NCBI GenBank assembly: GCA_963921195.1
Contig: OY992537.1
Coordinates: forward strand, 17,633,125-17,697,124
From: Pegoplata infirma
Taxonomy: Eukaryota > Arthropoda > Insecta > Diptera > Anthomyiidae
DNA: 64,000 nucleotides
Direction: 5' to 3'
Made by a program: the position numbers and the translations under genes. Below the pieces are notes generated by a model. It saw only the letters and a program-made list of their open reading frames with translations. It searched no databases and had not been told where the DNA came from. Shown here piece by piece: positions 1 through 11,220 of the stretch (positions are counted from its first letter, which is position 1; each line of letters opens with the position of its first letter).

Positions 1-545
1 GGGAAAAAATAAAAATTTCAGTGGGCCATAAAAATCGACAGTACCCACACAGTGCCAAACCCTTTGGGGGTTTTACTATACTAACCAAATAATATCATCC
101 ATATTCTGCCATAAATATGAAAAATGAATTAGACTTTACAATTTTAAATTTTTAGGCATTTTCTGCAGACCGGTCGAACTTTCAGCCAGTGAAGACCCCA
201 AGTGAAATTTGATGAACAAAATATTCGTAGAATATTTTAACCCTTTAAACGCATATCTTATGAGACTTTTGAGTCATTTCTTGAAAAAAGAACTAAAATT
301 ACCCAAAAACAGGGCAGATAGAGGGTTAATATATTCTAGAAAAATAATCCCCATCAAATTCTATTACAGACATCTGAGATCAATTTTAGGCTAAGAGTAA
401 CATAAACATTATTTTTTTCGACTTTTTTAACCCCCTTTTGGAAAAAAAAATAAAAATTTCATTGGGCCATAAAAATCGACTGTACCCACACAGCGCCAAA
501 CCCTATGGAGGTTTTACTATACTAACCAAATACTTTCATTCTGTC
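1..545. repeat. 100-bp direct repeat, two copies 437 bp apart
   Basis: Positions 1-102 and 438-538 are near-identical. They share the core GGGCCATAAAAATCGAC, then CCCACACAG and GGTTTTACTATACTAACC. The 335 bp between them shows no recognisable gene. The left copy touches the window edge, so the unit may be longer. Its type is unknown. Confidence 0.8.
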
Positions 546-1060
546 TTGGTTTGGTCCACCCCCCAGACCATGACCTTCAAATTGTTGCACAGTGTTATAC
601 GTATGACCATTGAGCCTTAATATTGAGCATAAAATTCACCTGAGAAATATATGAAGGGCTTACTGCAAGAACTTGATAAGCAACATTTTATTTTTTCGTG
701 TTTTTCGCCTTCTGCTGATGTTCCATTGACAGATTTTTGGCAGAGGTCTTGCTTTAACCCTTCGTACAAGTGTATTGAGAATAAAAGTTCTACAAAAGTT
801 ATATTTTCTACATTATTTCAAAAGTTTTAAGGCAAAAACCCCCATAAAATCAAATGTTTTTACAATAAGCCCTTCATATATAGTCAAGGATTTCAAAAAA
901 ATAACATCAGTGTTCAAAAATTTAGGATTTTTTTTTTATTTCACATTGAAAGGCTGTTTTCAAAAATTATTTTATTCGACTATTTTAATTTTAAACAAAA
1001 AAAATTCATTTTGATTATAATTTCAATTGCAAATAAGAAATGTAAAAACCAATAAAGCCA
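546..1060. other. AT-rich stretch, nothing recognised
   Basis: Short open frames only, with no codon bias or domain. A small inverted match (AAGGGCTTA near 653 and TAAGCCCTTC near 866) suggests an old repeat, but no ends can be defined. Confidence 0.5.
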
Positions 1061-1061
1061 T

Positions 1062-1260
1062 ACAAATGTTTGGCTTCCACCATGAGCCTTAAAAGTTTTC
1101 TATTAATTCCTTTGAATATTTCCTTAATTTGAAATTTATTATTAAAATTCAAAAACATACAAACAACTTAATTTGTTTTGAAAATTGAAAGTTTTGAAAA
1201 CAAAAATTTTGGCGCCCATCTTAGGGCCTTTAAAGTTTTCTTCAAATTACTATTAGAATT
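1062..1260 (+). repeat. Two diverged direct copies, one carrying a PBS-like motif
   Basis: A block starting TTTGGCTTCCACCATGAGCC near 1068 recurs about 142 bp later as TTTTGGCGCCCATCTTAGGG near 1208. Both are followed by TTAAAGTTTTCT-like sequence. The second carries 1210-1227, which matches the tRNA-Lys-type primer-binding motif TGGCGCCCAACGTGGGGC at 15 of 18 positions, the motif that defines the array at 15.8-20.2 kb. Relationship to that array is inferred only. Confidence 0.45.
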
Positions 1261-1420
1261 ATCTCAATTTTAAACTTAATACCCTGTAGTAATAAATAAA
1301 CTAAAAGGAAAATATTTCAAACTTCTTTTCTGACAAAAAATAAAATTCATAATCCATAAATCAATAATATGGCCATTAGTTAATATTACTGCCAACACCT
1401 TTAAGTAAATTACACAGTGC

Positions 1421-1545
1421 AACACCCAAAATCGGAATGGGATGAAACCAAAAGCAAATGAAAGTTGACATATTCCATAACAAACCCCTCAAGGCTTTTT
1501 TCTAGTTCAGAGCTAGATTTTGTTTTACACGCATTTGAAGTTAGT
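1421..1545 (-). repeat. Dispersed repeat R1, left arm of an inverted pair
   Basis: The reverse complement of this block matches 3299-3450, including GCGTGTAAAA, AATCTAGCTCTGA, GCCTTGAGGG, TTTGTTATGGAA and TTGCTTTTGGTTTCAT. A third, plus-strand copy lies at 24520-24612 inside another element. Family unknown. Confidence 0.75.
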
Positions 1546-1612
1546 GCACTTTTATTATAATTACAATAATAAATGCTTGAAAACTGTATCAGTGGCGAAT
1601 GATTAATATTGT

Positions 1613-1700
1613 AATTGCCTTTAAATAACAATCATACGCAACGGTGTCCAGTGATTTATATTAATAATTGCCTTTAAATAACAATCATACGCAACGGTGT
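1613..1700. repeat. 35-bp tandem duplication, period 53 bp
   Basis: Positions 1613-1647 and 1666-1700 are identical over 35 bp, beginning AATTGCCTTTAAATAACAAT and ending CGCAACGGTGT. No coding content. Confidence 0.9.
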
Positions 1701-1832
1701 ACATGGTTTATTTTAATACTTTGGCTATTCAGTAAATAGGTACTGGACCGATTGCAGCAAAATTCATACCAGTCATAGCTGAAGTAATTTTCAGCTTAAG
1801 TTTGGAAACTGGACCCTACATGTCCAATAAGG

Positions 1833-3232
1833 CAGGCGCGGATCCAGGGGGGGGGAGAATGGGATTTCTCCCCCCCCAAAATGATTTCAAAAAAAAAAAA
1901 GGAAAAAAGGAAAGGAAAGGAAAAAAATAAAAGGAAAAAAGAAAGGAGAAGGGAAAGGAAAGGAAAGGAAAAAGGAAGGGAAAGGAACAAACAAAGAAAG
2001 AAAATGGCCAGGATGTAAAAAATCCTTAGGAGAGGTATGTATATGTGTGCTGATGATTTACAGCTCACATAGCCTCTTTAAAATGTTTCAGAATTAAAGA
2101 AATTGCGTATGAGAAACTTAAATGACAATCGAGTCGTTGGAATTTTCTAACCGAATAACTATCCTTATCATTTAAGGGTAAAGTCTCAGAATTCCTGACT
2201 TTATCTTTAGAAAAAAGTTTTGATACTTTTTTGCCTCTAAATGTAAGAATTTTTTTATTTAAAAAGTATATCAACTTTTAAGACAAATTCCCTTTCTATA
2301 GAAAAAATCTCTCAGAAACTGGAAATTTTTCCTTAGAAAAAACGTTTCAGAATCTCACAAGAATCTACAGGACAAATGTTTCAGAATCTGAGTTTTTCTA
2401 TGGGGAAATATGTTTTTTAATGGAAAATTGTGTACGAATATGAGAATTTCTCTTTTTGAAAAATCTTTTAGAATTTACGAATTTTCTATAGGAAAAGTTT
2501 ATAAAAATCGTTGATTTTTTGTTATCGGGAAAATGTTTAGAGCTTTTTTATAGAAAAATATATCAGAACCTGAGATTTTTTTAGTACTAAATATCTCTAA
2601 GAATATGTTTTTATATGAAAAATATTTTAGAATCTAAGAGTCTTTCCTAAGTAAAAATGTCTTAACATCTGAGAAATTTTTTAAAGGAAACATTTTTAAG
2701 TGTAATACTTCATTAAATTTTTTTTCGGAATATTGGACTTTTAGTATAATTTTTTATATTTTAAATAATAATTTTTATGACTGTAAAGTCATAATATTAA
2801 TATTTTCCCATACAAACATACAACAAAGTTCAACAATTTCCAATTCTCGAGAGCATTTCTAAAAATTTGGAAATACAGTCTAATATTTTTTAATTTTTTT
2901 GTTTGTATAAAAAATATTAATGTTATGACTGTCACAGTCAGTCGTAATTGTGAAAAGGTCCATTTACTTGACTAAAAACGTCTTATTTATGAAGTAAATC
3001 GGTCAGTTAGGGTTCTCCTGAGAAAAAAAAAAATGAGTAAAAAAAGTTCACCCAAATTCAAAAGCTGGATACTTTATTGTTAAGTTTTTAGGTATTTTTC
3101 TGCTTTCATTCACAAAACAACCTCACCCCCCCCCCCCCCCCCCCGACGCCAATCAAACTTTATTGCTTTTCGAAATTTTTTTGGAAAAAAAAAATCTCCC
3201 CCCCCCAAATGAAATTCCTGGATCCGCGCCTG
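1833..3232. mobile_element. Non-autonomous hAT-type transposon, 1.4 kb
   Basis: The ends are perfect 16-bp inverted repeats, CAGGCGCGGATCCAGG on the left and its complement at 3217-3232. The same 7 bp, AATAAGG, flanks both sides (1826-1832 and 3233-3239); with one mismatched base this gives the 8-bp duplication typical of hAT elements, whose ends usually start CAG or TAG. Next to each end are long G/C runs (G run near 1847-1855, C run 3127-3144). The interior has a polypurine tract (1888-2005), a degenerate repeat of CAGAATCTGAGAATTTT type (about 2285-2700) and inverted pieces near 2760-2935. No transposase frame is visible, so it would need an enzyme from elsewhere. Confidence 0.85.
2285..2700. 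repeat. Degenerate CAGAATCTGAGAATTTTTC-type repeat inside the hAT element
   Basis: Irregular copies of (T)CAGAATCTGAG followed by T-rich sequence and TATAGAAAAA recur about every 50-65 bp. The core equals that of the regular 35-bp minisatellite at 26197-27018, so the two arrays probably share a source. Confidence 0.6.
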
Positions 3233-3298
3233 AATAAGGGCACCACCAGGGGTCTTTAAAGTTGGACACGTTTAGTATACAAAAACTTTAAATGCTTT

Positions 3299-3450
3299 AA
3301 AATCACCAACTTTAAATGCGTGTAAAATAAAATCTAGCTCTGACCTAAAAAAAAGGCCTTGAGGGTTTTGTTATGGAAAACGTCAGCTTTCATTTGCTTT
3401 TGGTTTCATCCCATTCCGATTCCGAAAGTTCGATTTTGTATCACTGTGTT
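3299..3450 (+). repeat. Dispersed repeat R1, right arm of inverted pair
   Basis: Inverted partner of 1421-1545. The hAT element 1833-3232 sits in the loop between the two arms, so the inverted pair existed before, or independently of, the hAT insertion. Confidence 0.75.
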
Positions 3451-4642
3451 ATTAACAATAGTAAAAAATAATAATCAATTTTACGTACACACTTTTAACA
3501 TCAGCATCCCATTCTATGTAACTAAAAGTGAATATATATTTTTCATAAAGTAATTTTTTGCCACATCATAAATGTCAAATAGAAATATATTTTCATTAAA
3601 ATTGTAGACTAGACAGCAAAAGTGTAGACACAAGATTCAAACTATAAAAACAACACTCGAGACTTTTTAAACTCCTACACTTATTTTAACAAGTAACTAA
3701 TTCAAATTCAAAAATTTAAACCAGGTTCAAGTGTATTTTGTGCGTTCTGTTTTGTGTGCATAAATAGTAGACTTTAAGACGCACTTTTGAAAATTTTGCG
3801 CAACTTTTACAACTTCTAGTCTCTGCATCTTGTTCATCTTCATTTCCATAATTCTTTATATGTACTGCCATTGCCTTTTGCATAAAAAAAAGTAATTTAT
3901 TTTAGTATTATGCATTCTATATAGAAGTCTAAAAATCATGTTTGGTATTTTTTTTCTTCAGAATATTCATAAAGAGAATATTAATTATTGTATAGTTAAC
4001 CAATTGCCTGAACGTGGATTGCATTTGAGTAATGCATTTAATGTCAAAATATGTTTATTTATTTGTCATAATAAGTTCAAATGCATATCATTAATATTGA
4101 AATGTAACAAAGGTTGTTTTAAGCGTCATTAATCATTAAAACTATAGATTTTGCGTTTAAACTAGAAAACTGGTATTTTAATCTTTATACTAAACTACAA
4201 AAACAATTAATAATGAACTAGTGACGAACTAAAACTTAAAAGCTTTGATATAAGTATTGATCAACGAAAAAAATTGTAGCCCATTTTAAATATTTATAAT
4301 TTTTTTTAAGCCCTGACAAATATGAGTCAAGGTTGATAAACTTTTAAACACAGAAAAAAAAAATTAACTAAAAACTTTTTCCGAACCCTGTTGAAAATAA
4401 ATAATTGTCTTTTTCTTAACCCTGAATTAATTGATAATTTTTAAAATTGTTTTAAAATTAGTTTTTATGGAAAACGGGATTTCTTTTTCCGAGCCCTGAC
4501 AATTTAACAAATTTTTTTTGATATCGTTAGAATTGATCAAAGATCAATAAAATATGCACTTTATGGGGTCATTGACCCATATTTCGATGCCTTACAGATT
4601 TTTTGTATTTATTACGAGTTAAAAGCTTTATGCCTTTTAACA
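3451..4642. other. AT-rich stretch, nothing recognised
   Basis: No open frame longer than about 65 codons and no repeat family that I could match elsewhere in the window. Confidence 0.5.
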
Positions 4643-5112
4643 CTGATTACACATCCCCACAAAAATAAAGTTTCTGAAACAGAAACCAGACCAAAATATC
4701 TTAATGTATTTCGACCCCTGAAGTCAAGTCTGCCATACAAAAAAATCTATCGTTGTGTTTTCCTGTAATCTTACAAGGAAGTTCCCCAAAGTGACCATTC
4801 CAGATTTTTTTAAAATGTATACACAAGATAGAGAAAAGATCTAAATCGAATCTTTAGAGGTCAAAACCTCTTGAACTCAATTTTTCTTTATTTTGTGCAT
4901 ACATTTAAAAAAAAATCAGGTAGTTTAACTTTTTCGGAATCGGGAAAGAACTTTTTTTTTTTATAAATTTAAAAGAAATCTGTAATGGCTCCTTTGGGAA
5001 CTTTCCCTGTAAGATTACAGGATTTGATGGCAGATTTGAGTTCATGAGGTCAAAAACCATTAAGATATGTTGCTCTGGTTTCTGCGTCAGAGCCTTTTTT
5101 GTGGGGCTCTGT
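4643..5112. repeat. Imperfect palindrome (foldback repeat), about 470 bp
   Basis: The left arm (4648-4800) contains CCCCACAAAAA, CAGAAACCAGA, AATATCTTAATG, GACCCCTGAAGTCAAGTCTG and CCTGTAATCTTACAAGG. The right arm repeats these in inverted order, ending GTGGGGCTCTG at 5101-5111. Arms are about 150-170 bp and diverged. No target duplication was identified. Confidence 0.7.
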
Positions 5113-5189
5113 TATTTATACTGTAAAAATATATAGTTGAAGTTGTACATCTTGATCTATCTATATATATAAAAAATGCGTAAGTGACG

Positions 5190-5483
5190 GACTAACAGAT
5201 TCATCATCCTACAGACCAAACTACTAAAGCTAGGACAATTTGGAATGTAGGTTCACTTCCCGAAAAATAGATCCACTACGGATGAGTTTTTAGAAATTCC
5301 GATTCTAAGTAGGTAAAAAGCACACTTTTGGTAATTTTTCTATTTCCTGAAATAGTGGTGCTAAAAACGTGAAATTTGGAATGTAGGATCATTCAGTAAA
5401 AAAAAAAGATTCTGACAAATGTACTTTTTAGAAATTTCAATTCTAAGAGTGTAAAAAAGTGTATTTTTGGTTAATTTTGTATC
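5190..5483. repeat. Degenerate 160-bp tandem repeat, locus 1a
   Basis: About two units with the phrases GGAATGTAGG, GATTCTAAG and TTTTTCTATTTCCTGAAAT. The tract continues at 6361-6985, after the inserted element 5492-6352. The same unit forms tracts at 31990-32720 and 47530-48330. Confidence 0.6.
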
Positions 5484-5491
5484 CCCCAAAT

Positions 5492-6352
5492 CAATTATTC
5501 CCAACCTTTGATTGTCGTCCCACTGGGGGGCAATTTGAATATTTAAGGGGGGCAACGAGCAAATTTTTAAGATTTTTATACCCTCCAACCACAGTATGGG
5601 GGTATACTCACTTTGTCATTCCGTGTGTAACGCATCAAAATATCGGTCTAGGACCCCATAAAGTATATATATTATTGATCAGTGATCCATTCTAAGACAT
5701 TCTAGCAATGTCCGTCTGTCCGTCCGTCCGTCCGTCTGTCCGTCTGTGGAAGACACGATACAGTCCAAAATAAAAGAGCTAGACTCCTGAAATTTGGCAC
5801 GAATATGTCTTATGGTATTGGGCTGCTTAAGTTCGAACATGGGAAAAATCGGATCAGGGGGAAAAAAGTTCCCCTCTTAAGAACTAAACAAACCTCTAAA
5901 AACAAGCCATTTTTATAGGTTTTTTGTACTTTTGCTTAGCAAACGAAACATTTTTATGTCAAAAGAAGTTCAAAGTCTTGCAGTTGGATCCAGAAAGGTT
6001 GTCTCCCACCGACGTCACCCCACCCCCCCCCCCACCAAAAAAAACGCCCCTGTTTTTTTTTAACGTGTTTGAGGGTATAAAAGATTCGGCACAGCCGAAT
6101 TTAACACTCTCACTTGTTTTCAATTAAATTAACTAAAAAAAAATATATTTTTAGTTGAATTAAATAAAATTATTTAGTTTAAAGATGAAACATTTTACTA
6201 AGAACTTCGATTAAAATAATCCACTAATCCACTAGTAATTTCGAATTTTAAAACAAATTTGTAAAATTCGCAATTTTTTGTGAGCAGGGGGGACATTTTG
6301 GTTTTTTTAGCTCAAAAGTGGGACATGTCGCAAAAAACGTTGGGAACCAATG
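5492..6352. mobile_element. hAT-like element carrying an INE-like insertion
   Basis: The left end reads CAATTATTCCCAACCTTTG; the right end, inverted, reads CATTGGTTCCCAACGTTTT. CAnTGGTTCCCAACC is a common hAT terminus. The 8-bp flanks CCCCAAAT (5484-5491) and CTCTAAAT (6353-6360) agree at 6 of 8 positions, consistent with an old duplication. Without the 5577-6122 insertion the element is about 310 bp. It splits the 160-bp tandem repeat. Confidence 0.55.
5577..6122 (+). mobile_element. INE-like (Helentron-associated?) repeat, subfamily A, full length
   Basis: It begins TATACCCTCCAACCACAGTA and ends with the hairpin ATTCGGCACAGCCGAAT plus TTAACACTCTCACTTGTTTT. In between are GTAACGCATCAAAATATCGG, ACCCCATAAAGTATATAT, TTGATCAGTGATC, (GTCCGTCT)n and AGTTCCCC. 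The layout (short conserved head, pyrimidine-rich GTCCG run, terminal hairpin close to the 3' end, no obvious target duplication) parallels Drosophila INE-1/DINE-1, which are regarded as Helitron-related and non-autonomous. Assignment is by resemblance only. Confidence 0.7.
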
Positions 6353-6360
6353 CTCTAAAT

Positions 6361-6985
6361 GCTCAAACTGAAGCTAGAACAATTTGAAATGTAAGTTCAC
6401 TTCTCGAAAAATGGATCCCATAAAGCTGGGTTTTTGGATTCTAAGGGTATATTTTTGACCCCTTGGAATCGAATTTTTAATACTTTTTCTATCTTCAGAA
6501 ATGATGGTGCTAAAATTTTTAGGGAAAAAAAATCTGACAAAAGTAATTTTTGAATAATTTGGATTTTAGGAGCGTAAAAGGGAATAGATTTGTGTTTTAT
6601 CGATATCCTAAATAATGGGCATTAAAGCTAAATTTTAGGAATGTAGGATCCTCCATCAAAACAAAACATTACGAAAAAAGACTTAGAAATTTCTGATACC
6701 AAGGGGGTTAAGGGGTCAAAAGGGAAGTACACATTGAAATTAGGTACTTTTTTATATTGAACCAAAGACCCCCGAATGTAAAAATTTGACATAAAGAATC
6801 CTCCTTTTCTTCCAAAAGAAGGACAAACATACTTAAAAATTTAAATTTTTCATGAGTAAACGTAGAGTAAAATAGGGATTTTTATATCTATTGAGACAAA
6901 CACTCTGCAATTTTTTTATATCTTTAGCATTTGTTATACGGAAAGAAATGAAACCTACATGGAACAGAGAACGAATTGGAATCAA
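6361..6985. repeat. Degenerate 160-bp tandem repeat, locus 1b
   Basis: Continuation of 5190-5483 with about three to four units. The right flank, near 6937-6970, reads TATACGGAAAGAAATGAAAC. A related flank occurs at 48230-48260, so a larger unit than the tandem repeat alone was dispersed. Confidence 0.6.
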
Positions 6986-7139
6986 AAAATCTCAAAATCT
7001 CACTCAAAATTTTGTTTTACTTAATATTTTTTAAATTTTTATTGTGTGGCTGATATTTTTTTCACTTAAAATATTTTCCACTCCAAATTTTTTAAATTTA
7101 TTTTTAATTAATCTTTTTAACATACGTAATTTAAGGGTA

Positions 7140-7460
7140 TAAAAAGAGTTCAAGCAAGTGTGAGTGTTAAATTCGCCTGAGCCGAATCTTTGTTAAATAA
7201 TATAAAAAAAAAATCCAGGGTCGATTTTGGGGGGAGACTCGGTGGAGTCTGGTGTGGATACCTTCCCCGTCGCGTAAATGGAAAAAAAACTCAGAAAATC
7301 ACAACTTTTTTACATATTTTCTGTAAATTTGTTCAACAAAAGAAGCATTTTTAAGTCATTTATAGTTTATAGACCTGCACTTAGACCAAAGGGATTAGGA
7401 AATGCAATTTTTTTGGTCTCAGCCCCTTTTGTGGGCGTGGTTATAAAATAATAATTTAAA
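7140..7460 (-). mobile_element. Truncated INE-like repeat, subfamily A
   Basis: CAAGTGTGAGTGTTAAATTC followed by GCCTGAGCCGAATC is the 3' hairpin end in reverse orientation. A G-rich block (7225-7260) and TTTGTTCAACAAAAGAAGCA match the inner part of 5577-6122. The head region is missing. Confidence 0.6.
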
Positions 7461-8436
7461 TAATGACAAAATTGTGTTACTTGAGTGCAAAAATCCTTAA
7501 AAATGAACTCGTAAACATTTATCGCGAGGGATAAGCTATCCCCCAACGTCGTATGTGGTTGTTCGAAACGTCCCCTCTACCAAAATCCATTGTCAGAACC
7601 CCGTAATTTTGGAAAAGTGCAAAATTGTTGTAAAGTGTAATTAAAGCTCCCTCATTAATGACTCATAACTTTTTTCATTACTAAATTAACACAATTAAGT
7701 CCTCATTTATACCGAAAACAGTTTTAATCACATCGTGCTTAAAAGTCCATTCATTTCAATTAATTTCCAATCCATTTTTCATTCAATCAAAATTGACGTT
7801 TGTTCATCATCACCAATGATGCTCAAGTCCCTGTAAAACGATTGCTTCTTATTTTTAAACTGGTTCAAGATTAAATACCTTAATACAAAGCAACGCATCC
7901 CTGGCTGTGTAATTGTTTCGCACAGCCAAAAGAATGAGAGAAAAAAAACCTTAAACATATTTTTGAATCATTTTTTCCTTTGCGCTACCATATTTAGCAA
8001 ATTACTGCATTTTACGCATATTTTTTCAGAAAAAAAAATATAACAAAACATTCCATTTTATAACCTTTTTTGCGGTTTTGAGTGAGTGAAACATGAAGGA
8101 GATGTGATTACCGCAAAGTGTAAAACAGCTAAAGGAATGTGAACGGATGTGTTTGTTGTTTATTTTTTTTGTTTTTTTGGTCATAAACAGACAAAATAAT
8201 GCTGGTAAGAAGAATTCATTAAAATTTTGTATAGAACAATGGTTTAAAAGAAAAGCCAGAGGGTTACAGATGCGGAAAGAGGGGAATAAAATTTTATAAT
8301 CAAATAATTTTAGAAATAAAAATTTTTTAAATCATTTGTAGCTTGTGGTTTTAATTGTGTTTAGGGTCAAGGGTGAAAGCTTTAATTAATTCAGATGATG
8401 GTTGACATATGTGACCAAATTGGGTACCGAAAGGTA
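7461..8436. other. Intergenic stretch with one shared 50-bp block
   Basis: No gene recognised. Positions 7591-7641 (TGTCAGAACCCCGTAATTTT onward) match 54707-54758 at roughly 80 percent by eye. Nothing in either context explains the match. Confidence 0.45.
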
Positions 8437-9372
8437 TTTTCACAAAAACAAACATAGTTTTTACCCCAAAAATTTTCTCGCGGAAATTTTTTTTCTCCAA
8501 AAAATTTTTTCCGCGGAATTTTTTTTTTCACAAAATTTGTTTTTTAAATAATGAGTTTATTGTAATAATATTTTTTGCATTGTGGAAGATATCTACACAT
8601 TCGGCAAGGCCGAATTTAACTTTTTAACTTGTTGACTGTTAAAAAGGGTGTAATCACAATTAGAGAGACAGGCGACAAACGGTAGCAAATTAGGAGAATT
8701 AATTGAAATAGCGAAAAAAATCGTCATTAATATCGATAAATAGTAGTATTTAAACAAAAACAAGCGTTTATTTTTGCCCCAAAATTTTTTTGGCGGTATT
8801 ATTTTTTCTACAAAAATTTTTTTCCGCGGAATTTTTTTTTTCACAAAATTTTTATTTTTTTTAAACAAATTTTATTGTAATTATCTTTTTTACATTGTGG
8901 AGGATATTCGTACATTCGGCAAAGCCGAATTTAACATTTTTTATTTGTTTAGTGTAAAAAGGGTTTAATCACAATTGGGGAGACAAGCGACAAACGGTAG
9001 CAAATTAGGAGAAACAATTGAAATAGCGAAAAAATCGTCAGTAATAACGACATATAGTAGTAATTAAACAAAAATAAACATATATTTTTGCACCAAAATT
9101 TTTTTCGCGGTATTATTTTTTTATCCAAAATTTTTTTTCCGCTGAAACTTTCTTTCACAATTTTTTTTTTCAAATAAATTTTATTGCAATAATCTTTTTA
9201 CTTTGTGGAGGATATTCGTACATTCGGCAAAGCCGAATTTAATTTTTTTACTTGTTAAATGTTAAAAAGGTTTAATCACAATTAGGGAAACAAGCGACAA
9301 ACGGTAGCAAATTAGGAGAAATAATCGATATAGCGAAAAAATCGTCAGAAACAACGATAAATAGTGGTAAAA
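8437..9372 (+). repeat. Triplicated 310-bp unit built on an INE-like 3' end
   Basis: Three head-to-tail units start near 8443, 8754 and 9067. Each has GCCCCAAAATTTTTTT-like sequence, CCGCGGAATTTTTTTT, TTTATTGTAATAAT, the hairpin CATTCGGCAAAGCCGAATTT, TTACTTGTT, then AAAAAGGGTTTAATCACAAT, GACAAACGGTAGCAAATTAG and an AATAGCGAAAAAATCGTCA tail. The first part is the 3' end of INE-like subfamily B; the second part is not in the other INE copies here, so host flank and element tail were amplified together. Confidence 0.85.
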
Positions 9373-9900
9373 TATTAACTCTGTTTTCCAGCAGTTTGTA
9401 AATTCTTTTAAATCACTCTCTATGATCGACATAGCTCATCGAGATCTAAGTTCACCACAGTTTTTTTTTAATATTATTTTTAATTGAAAAATTAACTTAA
9501 ATCTAGTTTTCAACAAATTCTAAGCTGTTGTCACTGTATTTCACAATATCATGTGAATATGAAACAACACAAAAAATAATTAGTTAAAGTTATAAGATCA
9601 CTAGTATTAAATAAAAACATGAACAATAGCACAACAAAATTAAATAACACGAAAACATGTGTATTTTTTTATATTGTTTTGGAAAATTTCATATTTATTA
9701 CAATACAAAATTTTGTGATTAAACTCGTTATTAATATAATTTCATTGGATTGTGACACAATAATACTCATAATGTCATTGTTTAGTAAATGACTAAAAAC
9801 AGATTTACACTTAGGCCTAAGTTGACACGTTGATCCTAGATTAGTTTATTATTTTTTAAACAAACATTGTTAAATTTAATTTAACGTCAGTGAAGTACTG
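9373..9900. other. AT-rich stretch, nothing recognised
   Basis: No open frame or repeat match that I can support. Confidence 0.5.
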
Positions 9901-9901
9901 C

Positions 9902-10629
9902 GCTCAAAATAAAAACTTTGTCAAAAAATCTGTAAAACAAGTTTCAATTTGATTTAGCAAACTTTCAGTAGTTTTTTCTGCTAAAATAAATATTTTTACT
10001 AAATCTCTGTCATTTATTTTTAGAAAATAACAGACATTTTACTGCGTTTTTACTGATTCTGTTTGCTGAAATTCAAAATGTTTTTAGCAGAATATTTTTT
10101 TTTAGTTATACAGAAATAGTTTGCTGTCATTCTTTTTTAAGAAAATTTCCCATTTCAAAGTGTTAATTTTTGCTTTGCAATCAAAACGATATTTTAAACA
10201 TATTTTTAACAGATTATTTTGTAATTTTACAGAAATAATTTGCTATCATCACTTTTTCAAGCAAACTTTCTTAAGCATTTTTTTTCAAACTGTTTTTTTC
10301 GTTTTTTATACAATTAAAACGATTGAGACTAATAATTGACAAAACTAAAAGAAAAAAGTCTGTAGAATATATTTAAAGTTTTACAGAAACCTTTTTTTTT
10401 TAATTTTAATTGAAAAAAACTTTAAAGTTTTCATGAAAATAAATTTTGCAAAACCAAACATTTTCTAGAAAATGTCATAGCAGATTTGCTGTTTTAACAG
10501 GTTTCTCTGCTGATTTCACCTAGATAATCATGACAGATTTTCAGCAAACCATATTTCTCAAATGGCTCAAAATGGGTGTATTTACAGCAGATTTTTCTGC
10601 TGATTGGACAGAGAATTTGTTTTGAGTGT
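9902..10629. mobile_element. Possible TIR element with CTGCTAAAA motifs
   Basis: The left end GCTCAAAATAAAAACTTTGT and the inverted right end CACTCAAAACAAATTCTCTG are similar over about 20 bp. The interior is rich in TTTGCTG, TCTGCTAAAA and AGCAGATTT in both orientations, as in elements that consist mostly of terminal repeats. No target duplication was clear. Confidence 0.4.
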
Positions 10630-10686
10630 GCGTCTGTTAGAATAGTACTCGATGATATTCACCTCCTCGAGGAAAAAACAGGGGGA

Positions 10687-11146
10687 AATTACCTCGAGCT
10701 AGAATATTTTTACTCAAAACAATAAGAAAACATAAATCTGTCAAAAGTTAATAAGTAAATAAAAATCGACCAAACTATAGTGCACAGAGAAAACAGTTTA
10801 ATTGTGCCAGCCGAATTTAGAGCCAACTGCATGTTTTAATTGCAACAACCGAAATTATCGGTTGCGATTACCGAAAATTATTTGAACCAACAGAAGTTAA
10901 ATTTTCTAAACAAATTTTGGTTATCGCAAACTAAAATTTTGGTTGTTGTTATTAAAATATGCAATTGGCTCTAAATTTGGCTGGCACAACTAAACTGTTC
11001 TCTCTGTGTGTATGTGAAGTAAGTAATTAACATTTTCTTTTTCAATCAAAGTTCGTTTAAATAGCTGATTTTAATCTGCTACACATTGAGTGTGAAATAA
11101 CGAAGAGTGCTGACGAAGGAAGGGTGGCTTCTTCTGAAAGCTGTCG
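10687..11146. repeat. Tandem duplication, copy 1 (contains TIR element)
   Basis: Starts AAATTACCTCGAGCTAGAAT and runs to TTCTTCTGAAAGCTG. Copy 2 is at 11221-11437. After removal of the 226-bp element at 10783-11008 the two copies are of similar length, about 220-235 bp. Confidence 0.8.
10783..11008. mobile_element. 226-bp TIR element (MITE)
   Basis: The ends are long inverted repeats of about 70 bp: CACAGAGAAAACAGTTTAAT and GTGCCAGCCGAATTTAGAGC on the left, with counterparts on the right ending TCTCTGTG. The sister repeat at 11221-11437 lacks it and gives the empty site. A duplication of 2-3 bp (TG/GTG) is possible but cannot be fixed. Superfamily unknown. Confidence 0.75.
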
Positions 11147-11220
11147 ATATCTCCACTTAGCCTGTATTATAAATGAATTTTGTTTTTCAGATTTCTCATT
11201 GTAAAACAAACAAAAAAGAA

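Noticed and set aside
1796..2068. Open frame of 90 codons on the minus strand
   Set aside because: It is a translation of the polypurine tract (1888-2005) in the hAT element; Phe/Ser/Leu-only composition.
3127..3144. Run of about 18 C as a separate regulatory or quadruplex element
   Set aside because: It belongs to the subterminal G/C run of the hAT element; kept there rather than as its own feature, and its length may be affected by sequencing error.
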